This document shows positions 58,929 through 64,000 of a stretch of DNA of 64,000 bases, piece after piece (within the stretch, counting starts at the first letter, position 1; each line of letters opens with the position of its first letter). Under the pieces are notes generated by a model. That model did no database searches, was not told the origin of the DNA, and saw nothing but the letters and a program-made list of their open reading frames with translations. The stretch lies in assembly GCF_007558815.1 (NCBI RefSeq), contig NZ_VLTJ01000039.1:62001-126000 (forward strand). Reading direction: 5' to 3'. Position numbers and translations under genes: made by a program. The stretch comes from Verticiella sediminum (lineage in GTDB: Bacteria; Pseudomonadota; Gammaproteobacteria; Burkholderiales; Burkholderiaceae_B).

Positions 58929-59851
58929 CCGGCGTCTTGCACTGTCTGGTGGACCAGCGCGCCCAGGTGACCGAATGCCCGCTCTGGGACGCAGCCAGCG
59001 CCACCCTGTATTTCGTGGACATCCACGCCGGCCGCATCATGGCATACGACTGGGACAGTGGCGCGCTGCGTGCGATTGAAACGCGGCAGGCCGTTGGCTG
59101 CATCGGCCTGGCCGGGCCCGGGCGTTTGATAGCCGGGCTCGAGTCGAGCGTGGCACTGATCGATGTGCAAAGCGGGGTGCAACGCGAACTCGCCCGCATC
59201 GCGCACCGCCGGTCTGGCTCGCGCCTGAACGACGGCCGTTGCGATCCGGCCGGCCGGTTCTGGGTGGGGTCCATGAAAGAGACGCTGGACGAGGCTGCGG
59301 GTGCGCTCTACCGCATCGATGGCGATGGCGCCGTGTCCGTCCAGGAAGAAGACATCATCTGTTCCAACGGCCTGGCCTTCAGTCCGGACGGCCGCACCAT
59401 GTACCACGCCGATTCGCGGCGGCGTACCGTGTGGCGCTATGCCTACGATCCGGCCACGGGCACGGCCGCCGAGCGCCGCGTATTCGCCGTGGCCCCCGAA
59501 GGCGAAGGGCGGCCGGACGGCGCGGCGGTCGATACCGAGGGGCACTACTGGATCGCCCGCTACGGCGGCGGACGCATCGTGCGCCATGCCCCTGACGGCA
59601 GCGAGGTTTTCGTGCTGCGATTGCCGGTGGAAAACCCGACGATGTGCGCTTTCGCGGGCCACGATCTTTCCACCCTCGTCATCACCTCCGCGCGCGGCAG
59701 CCTGAGCAGCGCGCAACTGGCAAGCCAGCCCCAGGCCGGCTCGGTGTTCGCCGTGAAAGTGAATGCCCAAGGCTCGAACGAACCTCATTTCCGGCCCACC
59801 GCCCAGGCGAGACAAGCCGAATCAACCGCATCAACAAGGAGTCCGTCATGA
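58922..59851 (+). CDS. SMP-30/gluconolactonase family protein
   Basis: 309 residues of the six-bladed beta-propeller. ECPLWDAASATLYFVDIHAGRI opens it; SRLNDGRCDPAGRFWVGSM, ICSNGLAFSPDGRTMYHADS and RPDGAAVDTEGHYWIA carry the Glu/Asn/Asp metal ligands. It hydrolyses lactones with a divalent metal. Starts 7 bases before the oxygenase stop, and its stop overlaps the next ATG (ATGA). Together these suggest that oxygenation gives a lactone or ester opened here (inference). Confidence 0.92.
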   Translation: MLAGVLHCLVDQRAQVTECPLWDAASATLYFVDIHAGRIMAYDWDSGALRAIETRQAVGCIGLAGPGRLIAGLESSVALIDVQSGVQRELARIAHRRSGSRLNDGRCDPAGRFWVGSMKETLDEAAGALYRIDGDGAVSVQEEDIICSNGLAFSPDGRTMYHADSRRRTVWRYAYDPATGTAAERRVFAVAPEGEGRPDGAAVDTEGHYWIARYGGGRIVRHAPDGSEVFVLRLPVENPTMCAFAGHDLSTLVITSARGSLSSAQLASQPQAGSVFAVKVNAQGSNEPHFRPTAQARQAESTASTRSPS

Positions 59852-61434
59852 AACCGTGCGTTGTTCATAGACTCGTCCAGTCCTGTGTCGGCATGAGCCT
59901 GCTGGCCGTTGCGCTGCTTGCCGGCGCCGCCGAGCCCCACAAGGGCGGCAGGCTCACCCTTGTACAGCCGATCGAACCGCCGGCACTGGTGTCGGCCGTG
60001 AATACGTCGGCCTATCTGGCCACCATGTCCACCAAGATCATGGAAGGGCTGCTGCAATACGATGCCGATCTCAACCCGCAGCCCGCGTTGGCCACCAGTT
60101 GGGATGAGAGCCCGGACGGCAAGCGCTATGTGTTCCATCTTCGGCAAGGGGTGAAGTGGCACGACGGCCAACCCTTCACCGCGGCCGACGTACAGTTCTC
60201 CATGATGGAGATCTGGAAGAAGCTGCATGGCCGCGGACGTTCCACCTACGACAAGGTGACGTCGGTGGAGACACCCGACGATCACACGGTGCTCGTAACG
60301 CTGTCCGAGCCCAGCCCGGTCATCCTGAACGCCTTGAGCTCCTACGAAAGTCAGGTCGTGCCGAAGCACGTGTTCGAAGGGGCGGATATCGCCGGCAACC
60401 CGGCGCTCAACGCGCCGATCGGCACGGGGCCGTTCAAGTTCGCCGAATGGAAGAAGGGCCAGTACATCCGGCTGGTGCGCAACCCGGACTATTGGGATGC
60501 CCCCAAGCCGCACCTCGACGAAGTGGTGCTGCAGGTGATTCCCGACGGCGGCGCACGCGCGGCTTCGCTGGAGTCGGGCGAAACGCTGATGGGTGTGTTC
60601 AATCCGGTTGCGCTGGCCGACATTTCCCGCATCGAGAAGGCGCCCGGGCTGAGGGTAACCACCGGCGGCTACGGCCTGCTCGCGCCGATGTTCCTGATGG
60701 AGTTCAACCTCGACAAGAAGCCCTTCGATCAGGTCGAGGTACGCCAGGCGGTGGCGCACGCCATCGACAGGAACTTCATCGTCAAGAACATCTATTTCGG
60801 CTTCGGCGAACCGGCCACCGGCCCGATCGCATCCAGCTCGCGCCAGTACACCGGGGATGTGCCGCAGTACCCCTACGATGTACAGGCAGCCGCCAGACTG
60901 CTGGACGAGGCCGGCTACCCGGCAGGCAAGGACGGGATACGTTTCGGCATGACGCTGGATACGCTGCGCGACCCGGAAACCTTGCGTACGGCCGAATACA
61001 TCCGCCAGGCGCTGCGCCGCGTGGGCATCCAGGTCGAGCTGCGCAATTCCGATCTCGGCACCTTCATCCGGAACGTCTATGCGGAGTATGCCTTCGATGC
61101 CACGCTCAACTTCAGCTATTCGCTGTCCGATCCCACCCTGGGTGTGGACCGCTTTTATCTCAGCTCGAACATCAGCAAGGGCACGCCGTTCGTCAACACG
61201 TCAGTGCGCATCGAGCGCGTCGACGAACTGCTGCGCCAGGCGCGGGTGGAGAACGATGTGGCCCGGCGTACGCAGATGTTCCATGAGTTCCAGCGCGTGG
61301 TGGCCGAGCAACTGCCCATCCTGAATCTGTTCGAGATGCGCTTCGTCACCGTGCTGAACGACAAGGTACAGGGCTACGATGTCAGCGGCGAAGGCCCGTA
61401 TGCATCGTTCAAGGAAGTCTGGCTCACGCCCTAG
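59848..61434 (+). CDS. ABC transporter substrate-binding protein, family 5 (dipeptide/oligopeptide type)
   Basis: 528 residues. A signal peptide (MKPCVVHRLVQSCVGMSLLAVALLAGA) precedes GGRLTLVQPIEPPALVS. Family 5 signatures: YVFHLRQGVKWHDGQPFTAADVQFS, APIGTGPFKFAEWKKGQYIRLVRNPDYWD, and FNLDKKPFDQVEVRQAVAHAIDR. Such proteins also import nickel, opines and other solutes, so peptide specificity is not implied. AAGGAGTCCGTC precedes the ATG. Feeds the permeases encoded next. Confidence 0.93.
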   Translation: MKPCVVHRLVQSCVGMSLLAVALLAGAAEPHKGGRLTLVQPIEPPALVSAVNTSAYLATMSTKIMEGLLQYDADLNPQPALATSWDESPDGKRYVFHLRQGVKWHDGQPFTAADVQFSMMEIWKKLHGRGRSTYDKVTSVETPDDHTVLVTLSEPSPVILNALSSYESQVVPKHVFEGADIAGNPALNAPIGTGPFKFAEWKKGQYIRLVRNPDYWDAPKPHLDEVVLQVIPDGGARAASLESGETLMGVFNPVALADISRIEKAPGLRVTTGGYGLLAPMFLMEFNLDKKPFDQVEVRQAVAHAIDRNFIVKNIYFGFGEPATGPIASSSRQYTGDVPQYPYDVQAAARLLDEAGYPAGKDGIRFGMTLDTLRDPETLRTAEYIRQALRRVGIQVELRNSDLGTFIRNVYAEYAFDATLNFSYSLSDPTLGVDRFYLSSNISKGTPFVNTSVRIERVDELLRQARVENDVARRTQMFHEFQRVVAEQLPILNLFEMRFVTVLNDKVQGYDVSGEGPYASFKEVWLTP

Positions 61435-61464
61435 CGGTAAAGCGGAACGCACGAGGAAACCGAC

Positions 61465-62442
61465 ATGGCCGGCCGATTCCTAGCGCGCCGCCTGTTGCAG
61501 GCGGCGCCCACGATCTTCCTGATAATCACCGCCTGCTTTTTTCTGCTGCGCCTGGCGCCGGGCGACCTGGCGCAGATCATGGCGGGGGAGGCCGGCGCGG
61601 CGCCGCCGGGCTACGTGGAGGAGCTGCGCGTGCGGTTCGGTCTGGACCTGCCACTGTACGTGCAGTATGGGCACTACCTCGCGCGGCTGGCGATGCTGGA
61701 CATGGGGTATTCGTTCCGCCATGAGCAACCGGTGCTCGAACTCGTGCTCGAGCGATTGTGGCCCACCCTGTTGCTGGGCGGGACGAGTCTTTTCATCGCG
61801 ATCGCGGGGGGCACGGCCCTGGGTACTCTCGCTGCGCTGCGCCACAACCGCCTGACCGACCGGCTGATCTCGTTCCTGTCGCTGGTGGCCTATGCCGCAC
61901 CGACGTTCTGGCTGGGCCTGATGATGATCATCGTGTTCGGGGTGCAGCTCGGCTGGTTGCCCACGGGCGGCATGATGCCCTTGGGCCCGAGCCCCGGCGG
62001 CTGGGCCACGGTGCTGGCAGTGCTGCGGCACCTCTTGCTGCCGGCACTATCGCTGTCGCTGTTCTACATGGCACTGTATGTTCGCCTGAGCCGCACCGCG
62101 GTATTGGAGGTGCTCAAGCAGGATTATGTGCGCACGGCCGCGAGCAAGGGCATCTCGCGCGCGCAGACGCTGCGCCGCCATGTGCTGCCCAACGCCATAA
62201 CGTCGGTGCTCTCGCTGGCGGGCGTGCATGTAGGCGGCCTGATCGGCGGTGCCGTGTTCGTGGAGACGGTGTTCGGCTGGCCCGGGCTGGGCCGGCTGGC
62301 GTTCGAGGCGATGCTGCAGCGCGACTACAACCTGCTGATGGCCGTGCTGCTTTTCAGCTCGCTGCTGGTCGTTGCCACCAACATCGTCGTAGACCTGCTT
62401 TACCGCGTGTTCAATCCGCGCATGTCCGGAGACCCGTCATGA
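61465..62442 (+). CDS. ABC transporter permease, DppB type
   Basis: 325 residues, six helices. The OppB/DppB start FLARRLLQAAPTIFLIITACFFLLRLAPGD is followed by the EAA loop around DYVRTAASKGISRAQTLRRHVLPNAI. ACGAGGAAACCGAC precedes the ATG. Its stop overlaps the next permease start. Confidence 0.94.
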   Translation: MAGRFLARRLLQAAPTIFLIITACFFLLRLAPGDLAQIMAGEAGAAPPGYVEELRVRFGLDLPLYVQYGHYLARLAMLDMGYSFRHEQPVLELVLERLWPTLLLGGTSLFIAIAGGTALGTLAALRHNRLTDRLISFLSLVAYAAPTFWLGLMMIIVFGVQLGWLPTGGMMPLGPSPGGWATVLAVLRHLLLPALSLSLFYMALYVRLSRTAVLEVLKQDYVRTAASKGISRAQTLRRHVLPNAITSVLSLAGVHVGGLIGGAVFVETVFGWPGLGRLAFEAMLQRDYNLLMAVLLFSSLLVVATNIVVDLLYRVFNPRMSGDPS

Positions 62443-63260
62443 ACATCCGATCGATCGATCCTCGCCTGCTGGTGGGAGAAGGCATTCTGCTGGCGCTGGC
62501 CGCCGTTGCGCTGGGTGCGGGCATGCTCTTTCCCGGCGATCCGCAAAGCATGGTGGCCCAGCCCCTGCTCGCGCCTGGCGCGCAAGCCGCCCATCCGCTG
62601 GGCACCGATATGCTGGGCCGCGACGTGGCGGCCGGCTTGGCACACGGCGCACGCGCGACCCTGCTGATCGGCGTGGTGTCCACCGTTTTCGCCGTGGTCG
62701 TGGGGGGCCTGATCGGCGTGCTCTCGGGCTACTTCGGCGGCTGGGTGGACAATGTTCTGGGCAAGATCACGGAATTATTCCAGACGGTCCCCCCGATCAT
62801 CCTGGTGATCGCGCTCACGGTGGTGCTGGGCCCCTCGATCCGCTCGATGATGATCGCCATCGCGGCGGTTTCCTGGCCGCCCATCGCTCGGTTGGCCCGC
62901 GGCGAAGTGTTGGCGCTGCGCGAGCGCGAGTTCATCGAGGCCTGTACGGCCGTGGGCATGACACATGGCCGGATCATCCTGCGCCATGTGTTGCCCAATA
63001 TCGCGCCGCCCATTCTGATCACGATCTCCATCGTGGTGGCCACCAGCATTCTGATCGAATCGGGCCTGTCGTTCCTCGGGCTGGGCGACTCCAACGTGAC
63101 CACCTGGGGCGGCATGATAGGCGCGGGCCGCGAGATGATCCGTACGGAATGGCAGCTCACCGCCATCCCCGGAACAGCCATCATGCTGACGGTGCTTGCC
63201 CTGAACTTCGTGGCGGAGGCGCTATCCGAAGGCCGGGATCCGCGATTGGCCTTGGGTTGA
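62439..63260 (+). CDS. ABC transporter permease, DppC type
   Basis: 273 residues. HPLGTDMLGRDVAAGLAHGARATLLIGVV is the DppC signature, and EFIEACTAVGMTHGRIILRHVLPNI the EAA loop. Start ATGA overlaps the DppB stop. Forms the heterodimeric channel with DppB. A dispersed repeat follows before the ATPase gene. Confidence 0.94.
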   Translation: MNIRSIDPRLLVGEGILLALAAVALGAGMLFPGDPQSMVAQPLLAPGAQAAHPLGTDMLGRDVAAGLAHGARATLLIGVVSTVFAVVVGGLIGVLSGYFGGWVDNVLGKITELFQTVPPIILVIALTVVLGPSIRSMMIAIAAVSWPPIARLARGEVLALREREFIEACTAVGMTHGRIILRHVLPNIAPPILITISIVVATSILIESGLSFLGLGDSNVTTWGGMIGAGREMIRTEWQLTAIPGTAIMLTVLALNFVAEALSEGRDPRLALG

Positions 63261-63275
63261 GGCGGACATGGAGCC

Positions 63276-63368
63276 CACCCCCTACGCGCTTCGCGCGCCC
63301 CCTCAAGGGAGCGGCGCTGGCGGACCGGCAAAGCCGGATCCGCGGCGCCCTGGATCGGGCCGTACCCG
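63276..63368. repeat. Dispersed intergenic GC-rich repeat, copy B
   Basis: Matches 15705-15790 in order (CTACGCGCT, CCTCAAGGG, GCGCTGGCGG, CCGGC-AAA-GCCGG, CGCCCTGGAT-GGGCCG). CCGGCAAAGCCGG is a small hairpin. Here it lies within an operon, between codirectional genes, so it is not simply a terminator. Confidence 0.7.
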
Positions 63369-63415
63369 TTCCATGCGTCGTGGAAGACGCCGCGAAGCGT
63401 GCTGGAGAAACTGAC

Positions 63416-64000
63416 ATGGAACCTCTGCTGCAAGTCAACAATCTGTGCCTGTCCGTGGGCCCCATGGGGCGCCGCGGAGCCGTCGTGCGCGATCTCGAGC
63501 TCGCGCTGCAGCCCGGCGAGCGGCTCGGCCTGGTCGGCGAGTCCGGTTCGGGCAAGAGCCTGACGGCGCTGGCCATCATGGGCCTGCTGTCCGAAGCGGT
63601 GACCGTGGAGTCGGGAGAGATCCGTTTCATGGGGAACGACTTGCTGCGACTGGACGCGCGCGCCATGCGTCACGTGCGGGGCAAGGAGATCTCGATGATT
63701 TTCCAGGAGCCCTTGACCGCGCTGAATCCGGTCATGCGGGTGGGCGAGCAGATCGCCGAGGTGTTGCTCGAGCATCGCGAACTCTCCGTGCGGGACGCGC
63801 GCAGGAAAGCGGTCGAGCTGCTCGATCTGGTCGGCATCCGGCAGCCGGCCGAAAGCTATGCGCGCTATCCCCACCAGTTCTCTGGCGGCATGCGCCAGCG
63901 CGTGATGATTGCGATGGCCGTGGCCTGCCGGCCCCGGCTGCTGATCGCCGACGAACCGACCACGGCGCTGGACGTGACAGTGCAGGCACAGATCATCGAT
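63416..64000 (+). CDS. ABC transporter ATP-binding protein, DppD type, truncated by window edge
   Basis: The first 195 codons are present and open at the right edge. [16 protein letters not shown] begins it. Walker A is [19 protein letters not shown], the Q-loop is [19 protein letters not shown], the signature is [19 protein letters not shown], and Walker B is [23 protein letters not shown] (63403-63407) precedes the ATG. It powers the family 5 importer encoded upstream, and a DppF-type partner is expected just past the window. Confidence 0.94.
   Translation, partial: MEPLLQVNNLCLSVGPMGRRGAVVRDLELALQPGERLGLVGESGSGKSLTALAIMGLLSEAVTVESGEIRFMGNDLLRLDARAMRHVRGKEISMIFQEPLTALNPVMRVGEQIAEVLLEHRELSVRDARRKAVELLDLVGIRQPAESYARYPHQFSGGMRQRVMIAMAVACRPRLLIADEPTTALDVTVQAQIID

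Noticed and set aside
1-64000. CRISPR array or insertion sequence
   Set aside because: No regularly spaced direct repeats and no transposase-like protein or terminal inverted repeats were seen.

Overview
The window looks like chromosomal DNA of a betaproteobacterium of the family Alcaligenaceae (Bordetella/Achromobacter type). The grounds are: high GC throughout; three Bug-type periplasmic receptors (2441, 22525, 39470) beside LysR, TetR and IclR regulators and CoA-linked enzymes; the block kdsD-kdsC-lptC-lptA-lptB-hpf-ptsN-hprK; and two copies of a GC-rich dispersed intergenic repeat. The assignment rests on gene content and order only.

Layout. 1-2300: the start of rlmJ, tRNA-Arg, a terC gene behind what looks like a yybP-ykoY manganese riboswitch with its own terminator, and a TetR regulator. 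2400-4620: a Bug receptor and a creatinase-like M24 protein. 4646-15695: an apparently uncharacterised catabolic locus. Hydrolase, IclR, SDR, ThDP enzyme, NadX-like dehydrogenase and aldehyde dehydrogenase face a porin, a cupin and an ABC importer across a 35-bp nested palindrome. 15793-17950: trehalose synthesis (otsB-otsA). 18107-21400: tRNA-Lys, a low-affinity iron permease-like protein and a less GC-rich segment. That segment carries a right-handed beta-helix, tail-spike-like protein fused to a DUF2158-like head, plus a small conserved protein.

21414-31862: DUF488, a secreted unknown, a LysR/acyl-CoA synthetase/acyl-CoA dehydrogenase/Bug set, then housekeeping genes (OB-fold protein, xerD, ybaK, doxX, epsC, exoD). 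31975-37440: YihY, SodC, a 45-residue Pro/Asp-rich protein, and the two-protein NHEJ system LigD and Ku. 37611-42269: a GST, and a LysR gene divergent from enoyl-CoA hydratase/Bug/CoA-transferase. 42266-47226: a caa3-type cytochrome oxidase with fused subunits I and III, and accessory membrane proteins. 47323-49719: thioesterase, ferritin-like YciE protein, tRNA-Asn. 49900-55665: cell-envelope and PTS-Ntr genes, with no rpoN in the slot where it is often found. 55764-57090: TetR and apt. 57594-64000: a Rieske oxygenase, SMP-30 lactonase and dipeptide-type ABC importer, running off the right edge in the first ATPase gene.

Most operons follow one plan: a regulator, a periplasmic capture protein or importer, and a short set of enzymes. 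This suggests a metabolically versatile organism taking up carboxylates, aromatics or amides. The best candidates for undescribed biology are the IclR-controlled locus at 4646-15695, the DUF2158/beta-helix fusion at 19220, the metal-ligand-poor M24 protein, and the Rieske/SMP-30/ABC operon.
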